64,000 nucleotides of DNA from Trebouxia sp. TZW2008 (GCA_002118135.1 BDIU01000261.1:124001-188000); one strand, 5' to 3'; shown: positions 12,701 through 24,555, numbered from the stretch's first letter. Numbers and translations are program-made. The notes: generated by a model not told the origin, from the sequence alone.

Positions 12701-15042
12701 CAACTGCTTGCAAGTTCACATGAGCTGCATTACAATTGCATGCCAACTGGCCAATGCCGCATCTGAGCAGACTCGCTGCATAACACATTGCAGTTCAATT
12801 GCCGTGCAGCTACTTGCACATCAATCAATGCTGACTCTGAGCAGAGGCCCGTCATCACAGAGCACAATTGGTTTTTGCTATGCAGCTGCATGTAGCCAGA
12901 CAATACAGGCAGTATGAAGCGTTGCTCAGCAGTATGCAAAGCAGTCAGCAATGTGAACGGTTCTTTTCTGTATCTCAAAGAGTTATAAAGCAGGTAATAC
13001 ACTGCACTACTTTCCAGGCCGCACTACTATATAGGCTTAGTGGGACTTGGAGTTTAGGCAGCATGTGAAATAGGCAGCAACATGAAAAGTAGCTGTGACA
13101 TCAGCTGCTGCAGCACCTCAAGATTGTGGGCTTCATCAAAGATGAGAATGCTGTTCTCCCAGCAGATCTTGTCCAGGCCCATCCTGGTCTTGGCATCTAT
13201 GAGATAGTTGTAGGGCATGAAGACAACGTCTGCTGAGGCAGTCATCTCCTTGGACAGCAGATATGGGCAAGGCCCACATGACTGGCCTAGCTTGACCAGC
13301 TCCTCAATGTTCAGAGGCTCGCTGTTCACATCTGGATGGCTGGTCATAAAGCTATCCACCTCGTTGCCCCTGTGACTCAGCACCATATAACATTGCGATC
13401 TGGACTTGAGTTGGCAATATGGCTCAATGAAAAGTGTTCTGCTGACAGGTTGCTTGTCACGATCCTGCCCAGGCATCTTGACACATTGCAAACCATTTCA
13501 GCCCTACATGAATGCAAAGGATACCGCAGTATTGTATCCTGTTGGGGACCCATGATATGAGAAGATGTCACTATATACGATGGGGGGCAAAACATGCACT
13601 CTGGCTGCACTGGTACCTTTGGGTAAAACCAAAGCGATGTGTGGACAACTCTGTTGGTATTCAAAGCAGTCATTGTGAGCACCTAGCACATGTGCTGGGA
13701 CGTGTAATCAATTATTCTTGTTGACATTCATTGTTGTGAAGAGAGGTGCCGTACCATTTGCAGGATCTGGTCTGCATGAGGCCTCTGCAGGCTTGATTGG
13801 CAGCGGCACCGCTCAGAGTGGATACAGATGGGTGCAGGCACATCTGATTTCTTGAGCCTAGCACCGTGCTGCGAGGCCTGCAAAAAAGCCACAGGCTGAG
13901 TTGCATTGCTTTGAATAAGCAGTGCCCAATTTGGTGAAGCACATGTTCTGCATGGCCTGTGGCCAAATTTCAGGCTGAATTGCATTGATTTGGTTGAGCA
14001 GTGTGACCTGTGTGTCCAGCACATGTACTGCTAGGCTTGCACATATGTCAACACCTGAAAGGCATCTACTTGCTTGAGCAGTGGTAGACTTCAGGCCAAC
14101 CTATGTACCTGTAAGAAGTGTTTCGCAGCTCCTTCATCACCTGTGCAAGCTGACTATGCGTGCGTGAGGAGTAGATGATTGTTGGGAGTGCAACTGAGCC
14201 TTCAGCTCTCAGCTCACTGTATCCCTCTTTGAGCTTTTCAGCCCAGGACTGAGGGCCGCTTTCTGTCTTTACTGGAGCTGGCAAACTGGCTGATGGCGGG
14301 TCCTACATGACAGCTTCTTAATCAATCAATCAATTACATTTTCTGTCTTGGGCATGCAGCACGGGGTCATACAGACAATGTCAGAGTAAAAGATTTTACA
14401 TGTGGCACCAAGCTTGCCGTGCCTATGTCCTGGATGAATCAATGTAAATGGCTGGAGGGCTTCAATCAACCTCTGATCCTGGGACTGGGCTCAGTGCAAG
14501 AAACTGCTTGTTAACACATTCTGATCTTGCAGGGCAAGACAACTTCTGAGACTCAAACATATTGATTATGTTCTGAATGTTGTCATCTGGAGTCTGCTGG
14601 AAGTATCAATACAAAGCAATTGCAGTAAAAAATAGCTGCCTGTTGATATAAAAGGCACATACATGCAGTTGATGTGCTATGCAAGGACAATGCAGGAGCA
14701 CCTTGAGCATGGACTTGCGCCAGGCTAAGGAAGCACACAGCAGACACAGGGTTTTCCCTGTGCCTGTGGGGCTCTCCAAAAGGGCATTCTCCCTCTGCGG
14801 GCAATCTTGCATGTCAGGCTCAAAGCATGTGCATGCAGGGTTGAGCAAAATTCGCTCAATCACACCTCTTGCAGAGCTTGGATAACACGCTCCATGTAGT
14901 CCAGCTGAAGACGACATCATAAGCTTGGACAACAGAAGCACCACTAGCAAAGCTGGACTTGACAGCAGGTAGGCCTCACCTGGCAAGGGTATGCATCGTA
15001 CGGAAACTCAACCTCCACGCCACGCAGCACATACGTGTGCAT
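3332..15042 (-). CDS. RTEL1: RTEL1-like FeS DNA helicase (regulator of telomere length)
   Basis: Superfamily 2 5'-3' DNA helicase of the XPD/RTEL1/FANCJ group, which removes D-loops, R-loops and telomeric structures in the nucleus. The start at 15042 gives [20 protein letters not shown], matching the RTEL1 N-terminus. Exons in phase: 15042-14980, 14904-14866, 14794-14702 (ESPTGTGKT Walker A), 14302-14109, 13877-13755, 13369-13117 (FDEAHNLE), 12668-12518, 12108-12053, 11464-11271, 10662-10518, 9949-9755 ([13 protein letters not shown]), 9371-9158, 8695-8548, 8296-8203 (EGLDFSD), 7764-7649, 7042-6859 (motif [13 protein letters not shown]), 6368-6110 and about 5777-5612. Four FeS-cluster Cys lie in CLH, CRG, CKW and CPY contexts. 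A later exon (about 4817-4309) resembles the RTEL1 harmonin-N-like domain after an Ala/Pro-rich repeat. Exons between 5611 and 4820, and below 4300, are tentative. The junction 13755/13369 is the least certain in the helicase core. Confidence 0.9.
3935..4372 (-). repeat. Four degenerate copies of an RTEL1 exon 3' end
   Basis: A block of about 65 bp, holding the 3' end of the harmonin-like exon (coding around [11 protein letters not shown]) and its donor, recurs at about 4309-4372 (parent), 4208-4275, 4088-4150 and 3940-4005. Spacing falls from about 150 to 100 bp. Each copy is followed by a GT or GC donor-like sequence in the same relative place. Confidence 0.75.
6424..6543 (-). repeat. Duplicate of RTEL1 C-terminal exon start
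   Basis: Starts with the same acceptor (CATGCAG) and the same first codons (DQA-RPQ-AA) as the exon at 6368-6110, and matches it for about 40 codons. It then ends at a weak donor or runs to a stop. The phase does not allow it to be spliced ahead of the parent exon, so it looks like a skipped or alternative copy. Confidence 0.7.
7099..7219 (-). pseudogene. Decayed duplicate of the RTEL1 motif VI exon
   Basis: About 120 bp nearly identical to 6920-7042, encoding the same [11 protein letters not shown] and [15 protein letters not shown] stretches. The acceptor edge differs (CATAG|CAGTG against GCAG|AGCAGTG), so joining to the preceding exon would shift the frame. The 3' third of the exon is missing. 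This is probably a pseudo-exon inside the intron between 7649 and 7042. Confidence 0.75.
10118..10150 (-). repeat. Copy of RTEL1 exon 11 acceptor edge
   Basis: The acceptor and first codons of the exon beginning at 9949 (GGGCACAG|GCAGGCCCAGCAC) recur about 185 bp upstream in the preceding intron, then diverge. Confidence 0.6.
10931..11320 (-). repeat. Three copies of RTEL1 exon 9 3' edge
   Basis: The end of the exon 11464-11271, with its donor side, recurs at about 11277-11320 (parent), 11069-11114 and 10931-10972. A companion motif (GGCATCAGGAG-like) is echoed near 11246, 11174 and 11036. The copies lie in the following intron. Confidence 0.65.
11990..12050 (-). repeat. AATC-tailed interspersed repeat, copy 3 (inverted)
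   Basis: The reverse complement reads ATCGATCAATTTTACTGTCT, then TGACCCAACAGGGGGTCATAC, matching the other two copies. It abuts the donor of the RTEL1 exon 12108-12053. Confidence 0.6.
12446..12497. repeat. GATGGT-type microsatellite
   Basis: A run of GATGAT and GGTGAT units in an RTEL1 intron. On the minus strand it reads as a poly-His frame that is not coding. Confidence 0.85.
14320..14390 (+). repeat. AATC-tailed interspersed repeat, copy 2
   Basis: (AATC)n, then TTTTCTGTCTTGGGC and GGGGTCATACAGACAATGTC. It lies in an RTEL1 intron, antisense to that gene. Confidence 0.65.
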
Positions 15043-15403
15043 TCTGCCTGCCTTTATAAGCAGTGCACAGCGACCTTCATACGCTTTGCACGCTCACTGC
15101 AGCAAAGGAGTGGAGGCACTGATCAAGCAAGCCTGATGCGGCACAGTGGAGCGTCACACAGCTAATCCGCGCACGATGCGTTCTTGAACGATTACATTGC
15201 GGCACTGCTTGTCCTTGCGCTGTTGCCGTTTCTCGTTTCGGGACGCGGAAGAGCGCCCTTCCAGCTGTTCTGTGAGTGAAGCAAACTTTCAAACCTAACG
15301 AGGTTGACCTAATCAGCAAGCGCAAGGCACCGCTCGGACATCGGCAAGCAGCGCTTCACTTGATGCAAGCGCTTGCATCAACTGAAGCGCTGCAGGGCTC
15401 AGG
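15043..15403. promoter_or_regulatory. Shared divergent promoter, RTEL1 / kinesin
   Basis: 361 bp separate the start codons of the helicase (minus) and the kinesin (plus). No TATA box or named motif is clear. A bidirectional promoter is inferred from spacing only. Confidence 0.45.
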
Positions 15404-18400
15404 ATGGGTAACTGCTGCTGCAAGTCTGGAGCTGCTGGAGCGGTTGCTGCGGCACAGACTGACGGCAGTGATGGCACAGCTGGCCTAGGGACGGGGACTG
15501 GTAGGAGTTCGCTGGGCAAGGTGAGCAGCGTGAACAACGGCAAGCAAGCTTCTGGGGTGAGCAAGGATCAGGGGCAGTTGCCCTGATATGTGCCGATGCG
15601 ATGCTGATGTGCTTGGCTTGGTGCAGGCTGGCAACGGGGCTGGTGGGAGTGGGATTGGTTCTTCTGACCCAAGCTATGGTGCCGTGGAAAGCACGTCCTC
15701 GGTGAAGGTGGCCGTAGTGGTGCGTGCCTTTCCTTGAATCTGACTCTGCTCTTGAAAGCTTTCTGCCTTTGCTACAAGTGCAAATTGATGCTTGTGTTTC
15801 GTGCAAATTGGCTGGCGACTGCAGGTCAGGCCCCTGATAGAGTTGGAGAAAGCCAAGAAAGCAAAGGACTGTGTGCAAGTGGAGCTTCCAAACAAGATCA
15901 AGTTGCCTGCAATGCAGTATTCTGGGTCCACAAACTCAGACGCATACAACTTTGACTACGACAGGGTGTACAAGCTTGACAGCAAGGAGGAAAGCAGGCG
16001 TCTGTTTGCAGAGCTTGTGCAGCCTCTCCTAGACAAGTTCCTTCAGGGCTTCAATGTCACAGTAAGCACAGCTGCTCTTAAACCCTGCATGTCCGGCCCC
16101 ACATTGCTTTCTTGCATTGTTGCATCATGCCTCATTGTGGTCTCCTGCCTGTGCTTGCCGACCTTTTCTGTAGAGAATGAGCTGAGTTTCAGCTATGCGT
16201 GTGAGTAAATCACGTAAGCTGTGTAGATTTTGCAGCATGCAAAATTGCTTGCTTGGTTTTGAGAGGCAAGACTGTGTCTTTTGTAGGTCTTTGCTTATGG
16301 CCAGACAGGGTCAGGCAAGACGTACACCATGGGAACAGCAGCTTCTGTCAAGGAGGTGTCTGGCAAAGGAGAGGCATCTGGTGTCATTCCCCGCAGCATC
16401 AAGTCCATTTTTGCAGTCATGCAGCAAGCTCGGGCTGACTATGATGTCAACATGAAGGTAGGCTTTTGATGCTACATCTTATTGCAAAGTGATTTCTGGT
16501 CAGCTTTGCCCATGCAGCCCAGCAATGCTGTGCTGCAGCTGAAAATGCATGTGTACTGCACAACATGTGTTGCAGTTGGTTTTATGCTTAGCTTTCATGC
16601 TTCCTGCAGACAGTATTGAATGGCTGTCTGCTTTGTTGGCAGGTTGACTTTGTCGAGGTGTACCAAGATCAGGTCAGGGATCTGCTGATCAATCCCAACG
16701 AAGATGGCACAACCAGGGTACCCAACATAGACGTGCGGGAGAGTCCCACACAGGGCATCTTTCTGGAGGGTGTCAGGTTTGTACAACCTTGACATAACAA
16801 CTCATGCTGCTTCAGAGCCCTTCCAGTTCATGCCTAGTCCTTCAGTGTTGCATTGCATGCATGGCCCTGTGCTGTTTGCTGTGCATTGAGCTGTGCTAGC
16901 ATGAGCTGATCATGCATGTCAATCAAACGTAAGCTTCTGGGCTGAGTGCACCTTGCCCAACACCAGCAAACTTCATGCAGCTGTTTACACAGCTGACTGC
17001 CGTATGCCAACTTGTTTTGTATGCTGAGCAGGGAGGTGGAGGTGAAGACAGAAACTGACATTGCAGTACTGCTGGAAGCAGGCAATGGTCACCGAGCTGT
17101 TGCTTCCCACAATCTGAATGATGCCTCCAGTAGGTCTCATGCTATCTTCACACTCACCCTGGAGCAGAGGCGCAAAGCAAATGCTCCAGCAGACAGCAAA
17201 GCCCCAAAGTTCCTGAAGTCCAAGCTGCACCTTGTAGATCTGGCAGGTATGACCTCCAGCATGGCAACACTAGAGAGCAACAGAGACAGCATTAACATGC
17301 TTGACAGCATCCTACCAATCACTTTGACGAATTTTGATGACAGAGCTTACTGGGCCATATGCCCAATCAAAAAACTGTACATTTGGCACATTGAGCCTTT
17401 TCAGCCAGCACGCCTGCCAAAGTCCCACACAACATGCCTACATTCATTTCATGATTGCTGGCAATGCTTTCATGCCCGGCACAGCAAACTCTCATCAGCT
17501 GATTTGCTTGATTATCATTTGCGCAGGCAGTGAGCGGGTGGAGGACACAGGAGCCACAGGCAAGCAGATGGCAGAGGGCATCAACATCAACAAGGGCCTG
17601 CTGGCTCTAGGGAACGTCATCAGTGCCCTCACTGACCGCAAGGGCCGCAGGCACATACCCTACAGGGACTCCAAGCTTACCCGCATCCTGCAGGTACAAT
17701 AGACTCTTGATATGAGGGCACTTAACACAAGCACTTTCTTGTTGCAAAGTATGTGTAAGGATATTGCAACCATTGCGACCACCCCCCGCAATTTGACTGC
17801 TGTGGCGTTGAAGGAGAAAGAGCAACATGCTGTAAGGACCCATGGTCGACAACAAATGTACTGATTCCATCCAGAGTGTACATGCTTGGCCCCTGCTGGC
17901 AATTTAATGTGCTTTGCTCCTGTTCCCAGAACCACTGGTCTGCCTTGATTCCTGCAAGCTCTTGTGTTGTTTGCATGTAGCCTGTTGCCACACCAAATTC
18001 CTGCTGAAATTCAGAAACAGCAATTACTCACCACGTGGTGTCTTGCGGTGCTTTTCTTTGTTGCTGCAAGCTTCACATTGTTGACATCTGTCAAGATATG
18101 ATGAAAGTCTAAGAATGTATGTGCTGGCAGGACTCTTTGGGTGGCAACAGCGAGACGTTGATGGTGGCTTGTGTCAGCCCAGCTCAGTACAATCAAGAGC
18201 AGACGCTCAGCACTCTCAGATATGCCAGCCGCGCAAGAAGCATCCAGAACAACTTGCGGCTGAACAGCAAGATGTCGGCTGAAGAGGAAGTGTTGTATCT
18301 GCGGAAAGTGCTGATAGAAAGGGAAAACGAGATTGCAGTGCTGAAGGAGCAGCTTGCTGCATCAAGCAAAGATAACGGGGGTATCAAGGTTTTGGCAGTC

Positions 18401-18424
18401 GCACCACCCTCAAAGGCTTGGTAG
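15404..18424 (+). CDS. Kinesin-4-like motor, short, with acylation-type N-terminus
   Basis: Plus-end microtubule motor domain. Exons in phase: 15404-15520 (or to 15556), 15627-15719, 15825-16061, 16287-16457, 16643-16776, 17032-17246, 17527-17693 and 18131-18424, giving about 475 aa. Visible motifs are the P-loop GQTGSGKT (about residue 154), switch I NDASSRSH and switch II LVDLAGSE, plus a neck region containing [13 protein letters not shown]. The [13 protein letters not shown] and [20 protein letters not shown] contexts resemble kinesin-4 (KIF4/KIF21). The protein stops about 45 residues after the motor, with only a short coiled coil, whereas kinesin-4 members usually have long stalks. The start gives MGNCCCKSG, which fits N-myristoylation at Gly2 and palmitoylation at Cys4-6. 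The next gene begins at 19102, leaving little room for more exons. Confidence 0.9.
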
Positions 18425-19101
18425 TTTGTTTCACATGTGGGGCTGTTGTGCCGTTCCTGACGTTGGTTTTGTTTCGCTCACAGTCTATGTTATTGCTCCA
18501 GTAGATTGTTATGTGGATGTGTTTGGTCTGCTTGGTCTACCTTTGCAATTGTAAGTAGAACACAAGTTGCAGCAGTCGCAGAAAAATGCATCATTAGCAT
18601 GCATTGTCAGTGAAATAATAGCAGTTCTGGCTTTTGCTCCTGACCTGACTTCCAGAGTGTTTGGACAAGTTTTGTAATGCATGCCTTGCATGAAAGCGTA
18701 CGCTGCTGCACCAGTCATGTTGCTCGAACGTCACACTGGGGCTGAGAATGCCAGCATTAGAATAATTGACAGTGCAGCAAGAGACAATTCACGCGTGAAG
18801 TACAGCACAGTATTCAAATTTGTGAGAGTACACTGTCCTTCAATGAGCAGGAAAGGCCAGATGTCGAGGCTGTAAGGCCATTTTGGCAAAATCCATTCAT
18901 TACAGAGCTCACTTTTGAGCTGCATCAGATGCAGTGCTGGATGTCGATTTTTGGCTGAAGTGTGAGCATCTGCAAAGCTGATTGCGAAGGCCCTGTTTCG
19001 GGAGCCCTTCACAGTCATCCGCAGACACAACGATCAATAGGACCGCTACCGCGAAAGTGCACTAGACTGCGTGCAGCGTTACAGAGACAGATCACCTGAT
19101 C
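18425..19101. other. Intergenic, kinesin to RNASEH2C
   Basis: 677 bp with no supported exon. A missed 3' kinesin exon is possible, but I see no coiled-coil coding signal on the plus strand. Confidence 0.35.
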
Positions 19102-19605
19102 ATGACGGAGGAAGCACTTGCCACGCTGCATCATCTGCCATGCACCATTGAGTGCACCAGTGAGGCGCCAGTAGGCTCTTACTTTAGACCTGAGGACACA
19201 GGTCCGGTCGTTCAGCCTGAGGGATCTCACAGTGTGACAACAGTGTGACCTGAGCACTTGCAGAACTGCAGCAGGCACTGTTGTTGATGATCTAAACATA
19301 CAGCAAAGCACCTTCAGAGGCAGAAGGCTCAAAGGTGAAAAGGTTGAACTGCCTTTCACTGCTGTTCACGCTGCAAAGGGTAAGTGTGGCGCGCAGGAGC
19401 AACTCTGAGCTTGCCGCCGGGCTATTGTGGGCATGTACTGCAAAAAGATTTAGCAACGCAAGCTCAAACGGATCACAAATGGTCTTCCAGATGCAGATTT
19501 GATAGCTTCACTTATTGGAACCATGATGCAACCCCAATGAAAACTGATCCTATGCGCAAGTGCTTTGACTGGCTGCACCTATCTCAACAGGTGAATGTCA
19601 TCTAA
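19102..19605 (+). CDS. RNASEH2C: Ribonuclease H2 subunit C
   Basis: Non-catalytic subunit of the nuclear RNase H2 complex, which removes ribonucleotides and RNA:DNA hybrids. Three exons close in frame at 126 aa: 19102-19242, 19304-19334 and 19397-19605. The first donor could instead lie at 19233. Family hallmarks are HHLPCTIE and APVGSYF near the N-terminus, STFRGRRLKG across exon 2, LPPGYCGHVLQ, and FDSFTYWNHD with DPMRKCFDWL at the C-terminus. The length is near that of compact plant and algal members. The middle exon is only 31 bp, which automated callers could easily miss. Confidence 0.85.
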
Positions 19606-20268
19606 ACACCTATGATGACAGCCCCTGGATTGCACTTTTTCATTGGCTAATATTGACATATGGCTGCGTGCAGCTGCACAAGCCAGTGAGTGAGCAGGAC
19701 GTCCAACAACAGATACAGGCAAAAGCCCTGTAGCACATTGCATCTGCTTGCTTGCATCAGCAGCGGGTCATGCTGAAGCAGCACTTTGACACAGTCAAGG
19801 CAACTCTCACCAGATACCCGAAGCACAGGCATGGCACAGCAAGCCCTGCAAAGTGAGCAATCCACAAGCAGTGTGCATGTCATTCTGCATATACAAGTGA
19901 TTTTCTGCAGTTCAAGTTGAGAGCTTGATCTGCGGCTTGCTAGCCTAAGACAGTGATTTGTGTCAGCTTTGACAACATCTTGTCAATGCAGCACATTCGA
20001 GTGTGCCAATGTCATTTATGCCAGAGCCCTCACAAACAGGATGCAACGGGTTGGTCACAGGCTCCTGCGAGGCTTGCTGCTTCTGCGGAGTTTTCTTTAG
20101 CAGCAAGCAAGAGTTGAATGTGCAAGTCAAGGACGCTAAACACAATTACTTCATATGAATGCTGTAATGACCACGCACAAAACACATTAATCAAATATTC
20201 AACCAGATGATGCACGTCTTGCGGAGTATCAAGGGTCGACCCACAAAGATGATAGCAATCCCGAAGCC
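19606..20268. other. Intergenic, RNASEH2C to MATE gene
   Basis: About 660 bp. It presumably holds the 3' end of RNASEH2C and the promoter of the MATE gene. No supported gene. Confidence 0.35.
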
Positions 20269-23200
20269 TTGCTCCCTGACCGTTCTCGACGTACCTCTGT
20301 CTTTGAACTTTGGAAGAGCTGTTCAAACTCTTGCATTGGCAGCATGGTTTCGGAGCAAGGACCTGTGCACCAGCGTTGCTTGAGCAACGCGCGACCTGGA
20401 TGCGGACTTTTCGGTATGCTGCATGACTCTGTGTCGTGGAATAGTATCCTTCGCATCGCCGTCCCATCGATATTGCTCAACGGTCCGTGACAAACTCCTC
20501 CCTCAGACTACACTGCCGTCCAAAGCGCTTGTTCAGCGCATACAGCGTCACCGACCTTTGTGTTGTTGCTGCAGCTGCCCCAAATGTGACAGTGACGCTG
20601 CAGACAGCGCTGCTTGGTAGATATGGTGGCAGCGAACTGCAAGCTGGCTTTGCAGCTGTAGCAACCACAGCCAATACAGTGTGCTTTTTGTTTAACTTCT
20701 TGACAGATGGCGTAAGTGCCAAGCTTGGCAAAAATGCTGGTGCCCAAGATTGGCAGTCTTTGTACAGACATGTGAAATTGGCGCTCATATGGTAAGACTG
20801 AGTCATCATCTGCTACTCTAAGCGCTTTTGTCTTTGCAAGCTGTCTGAAATACCCACGGACACATATGTCTGCTCACTTTCGCAGACATTCGGCATTCAG
20901 TAAACTCTTGGCCCGAGGACACACAATATCGGGACATCCTTGTTGTAAAGAAAACGCAAAAAAATGTCTTGATGTAAACACCACTGTATTGTGCAGTGGA
21001 TTAGCTGGGGGAGCTTTAGCCAGCGGTGCACTGGCTGGGCTCAAGCATCCCATCACTGCACTGCTGAACCTACAGACAGAAGTGGTCAATGCTGCCACCC
21101 CATACTGGTGGATACGTGTTGCTATCACCCCTCTGGTTCTGCTCAACATGAGCATCAGTGGCGTGCTGCAGGTGAGACAGCTCCACATTCTTGCAATAGT
21201 AGTGTGTGCTGAACACTGCCCAATTTGACCCAATGCATGTGCAACCACATTCCCAATCTCTGTATTACTGGTGCATGCCAAACACAACCTAGTTTTGCCC
21301 AATCTACATGCAACCAGATCCTTTCAATGCAGCATACACTCCCCTTACTCATGCATACTGACAAGCTATGTGCAGAGTCTTGCTCATAGGTGACAGGATC
21401 TTCAACAGGGCTTGTGATGTCTGATGCAGGGCTTCAATCGGGTCACAGCAGTCAGCCTGCTGATTAGTGGGCAGGCCTTGCTTGAGATTGCAGGCACACT
21501 GGCTGTTTTCCTGGGCCGTGTGGGCCCATCCAGTGTGTACTTGCACAACATGGGCTTGGTCACCCTGCTGTCAGCCTTCCTTGCAGCTTGTGTAGGTACC
21601 GTTGCCCATTCTCTGCATTGTGAACAGTTCTTGCAAGCATTTGTGCAGGTTTCCGAGGCTGCCTCTTTAGACAGACGCTCGCATTTTGACGCCTCACGGC
21701 ATAGATTTTCTTTTTCTCTTTTCCCTTGTGCAGATTCAGGCTGTGCACGGATACTTGGATGTGTACATAAAAACGTAAAGACGCATACTAGTTAGGCTCA
21801 AAGGCCCTGCTAGATACGTATAGTGACCAAGCGACTGTGACATTGTGTATAGTCTTCAGAGTAAAGTGCAGTTCAGCTTGTGCCGCTGGCATTGGCTTGA
21901 AGGGCAGAAGTGGTGCAGGACTGCTGCTGATCAAGCTGCTACCACCTCCAATGACAAATGCCAGCTTAGCTAATGATGATGTTGATCAGGATGCTGAGCA
22001 GCCACTAATATCAGCTGAATACAGCAGCCTGCAGCCTTCTGATGTGCAGCTTCATACTGCTGAAGACGCCAGGGTATGGCCCCTGTCAGCATGCAAAGCA
22101 TTGTACGCAGCATGCTTTGCATGCAGTGCCATTAGCATTGACACAGTGGCCGCACAGACTTGCAGAATGCCTTAGCTTGACAATGCCAACATAGCTTGTG
22201 TACAGGGGTGCCTATATTGTTGTTTCTCACTGCTGCATTCAAACTCTTATTCTCCATAAACAAGTCCAGTTCATGTAGATATAGGGGTAGTATCCGGTAC
22301 CCGGAAGAGCTTCTACCCGGAAGAGCTTCTCCCGGAAGGGATTCTCCCCGTGCACGCACTTGCTGTTGTCGCTGCAGGTTGTGCCAACTATTGAGAAAGA
22401 TGAGGACAACACAGACAGCAACAGTCTGCTCAACTTCCTGTCTGATGGAGCTAGCATGCTGGTGCGGTCCAGCTTGCTGCAGGTGAGACTGGCGATACAT
22501 CACATACATTGCTTTGATCAGCCGTGGTTCTGATTAGCAGTGGCCCTTGTTCAATGTTTGCCTGCACATCACGCTCAGGCCCGTAGTCTGGCCACGTATA
22601 CATTATACAAACACCACAGACTGTCTGCATCATGCAAGTGATCCGACAGTCAGTCAGAGTGTCACTGCATGCAGGCTACATTCTTCATTGCGTTGGCAGC
22701 AGCATCAAGGATGGGGACTGCAGCTCTAGCTGCGCATCAGATTGTGGCCCAGCTATGGCTATTGACATCTTATGTGACTGATGGCTTTGCTGTCGCTGGC
22801 ACAGTGCTTGGCAGCAGGCTTGCGCACCGTCACCTTGGCCCTGCCAGCAACGCTGATTTGAGGTACTGTCAATGGCCTCTCCTGCATGCTTTGATGGTGT
22901 GCGCAATATAGTAGCGTTTGTGAACAAAAGAACAAGTGAGGCCAGATGCTAGGCTGTGTGCCAATCAGTGAAACGCCGTCCATGCAAGTGACAAAAGTTC
23001 TGCTATCCCTGTGTATCATGTCTGACGTGTTGTTGCGCCTGTGTAGCACATTGAGGTTCATGAGGGATACGTCGTCTCAGATATCAGCACGTTGCATCTC
23101 ATGTATCATGCATTCGTACGGTGATGTTGCTTTTGTTGACATGCAGGAGTCTCAAGGTTTTGTGCAACAGGGTTCTGCTCAGTGGGCTTGCGATTGGATC

Positions 23201-23579
23201 AGCCTGTGGGGTTGCATTTTATCTCGCTCAGGACTGGCTGATACATCTGTTCACCCAGTCAGAATCTACCAACAGCATTCTGCATGACCGCTTGTGGACT
23301 CTGCTGTGTATTGTGCAGCCAATCAATTCGCTTGTATTTGTGTATGATGGTCTATTGTATGCGTCACAGTCATTTGCTTTCACTCGTGATGTTATGCTGA
23401 TAGGATTTTGTCTGGTGTTTTGTCCAGCTTTGGCATTAGCACAGTATACAGTGATGGCATTATGGGGTGTGTGGGCAGCCAAGGCAGCTCTAAATATGTG
23501 CAGACTTCTTGGAGGAGTTTATCGCATCCATATATGGTGGCTTCAGCCTGTTCATGCAGAAGCAGGCACCACAGTGTAA
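20269..23579 (+). CDS. MATE-family transporter, DinF-like
   Basis: Multidrug and toxic-compound extrusion family membrane antiporter. Exons in phase: 20269-20482, 20575-20791, 20997-21171, 21430-21591, 21734-21774, 21872-22073, 22378-22482, 22675-22862 and 23147-23579, giving 578 aa, or 553 if Met at 20344 is used. The opening SWNSILRIAVPSILLN matches the first MATE helix. FNFLTDGVSAKLGK and the second-half ALAAHQIVAQLW...DGFAVAGTVLGSRL repeat the family pattern. A hydrophilic Asp/Ser-rich loop of roughly 90 residues (exons 6-7) separates the two six-helix halves. Substrate and membrane cannot be read from sequence; related plant proteins are often in the plastid. The stop lies only 15 bp from the stop of the opposite-strand gene. 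Confidence 0.88.
21652..21730 (+). repeat. GGCTGCCTCT interspersed repeat, copy 2
   Basis: Same order of blocks (GGCTGCCTCT, AGACAGACGCTCGCA, TGACGCCTC, GGCATAGA, TTTTCTTT); in a MATE gene intron just before the exon at 21734. Confidence 0.7.
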
Positions 23580-23594
23580 ATTTTTTGCCTGCCG

Positions 23595-24555
23595 TCAATT
23601 GATGCGCTGCCTTTTGATGTTGTCCCTTTCCTGCTTTACTTGCTCAAGCTCAGCCCTGAGTTTCATCAGTTTGCTTTTCCAGATTGCATCCTTGGGATCA
23701 GTGCCAATGGTAGTCATTGATGTCCTGAATGCCAGTCTCTCCTTTTCCAGGATGTCTTGCATGTTCTGTTTTTCTTGCAGCGCCTGCTGCATCTCCTTTT
23801 GCAACTTATATGTGGTCTGCTGGCACTGCATGACATAACTTCTCAGGTGAGCTGCGATTCATAGCATAGCCATCATTGGTGGGCTGCGGCTGGGGGAAGC
23901 GTGCAAACAATGGGATGTCATTTCCTGCCACTCACAGCAATGACATAGGCTTCTGCAGATTTGGTGCATTTGATCAGGCAGGATCTGAGCAATGGAAATG
24001 TACTGGAAAATCAGGGCAGCCGACACCTGTCCGTGCAGATCCTGAATGGCTTTGGCATGTTCTTGCTGAATCTGCTTCAATGATGCAGCAGCTGCAGAGT
24101 GAGCCTGCTTCTCGTCACTGAGCATGCTGCAGACATGAGCCTGCTGGGCTTCACTCTGCCTCAATTTGCAATGCATGTCATCTGATTCTCTAGCTTTGTC
24201 TAGGGACAGCTGCTGAATCTTAGCATGTGCGCCTGAAGGCAGCAGGAGCTACAGCAGCTGTAGACAAACGCCCTGGGGTTTTCATACTGATTGCTGAAAG
24301 ACACTGACCAGAGAGCTCGGCCAGAGCTTTGCTGCAAGCTGCTTGCAGTCCTAGCTCCTCGCTCAAAGCTGAGTTTCTTATGGCCAGCATCTGCTGCAGA
24401 CGTGCCGCCTCTTCCTCGAGTTGCTGGCACCGGGTGGCAAGTGCTTCACGGCTCTGGATTAGACGGTCACGCTCTGCTTTCAGACCGTCACTATGTGAAC
24501 GGTCCGCCTGCAAATTCTGGTGCAAAGCCAGCACCTCCGCAATCACCTCCTTCAT
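23595..24555 (-). CDS. Small coiled-coil protein, unknown function
   Basis: Three exons close in frame at 227 aa: 24555-24309, 24232-24027 and 23825-23595. Almost the whole protein is predicted heptad coiled coil, rich in Glu, Gln, Lys, Arg and Leu (for example EALATRCQQLEEEAARLQQM and KLMKLRAELEQVKQERDNI). A short break around TIGTDPKDAIW precedes the last helix. I do not recognise the family; centrosomal or ciliary coiled-coil proteins look similar, but that is only a resemblance in composition. It is convergent with the MATE gene, and the 3' UTRs must overlap. Confidence 0.75.
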
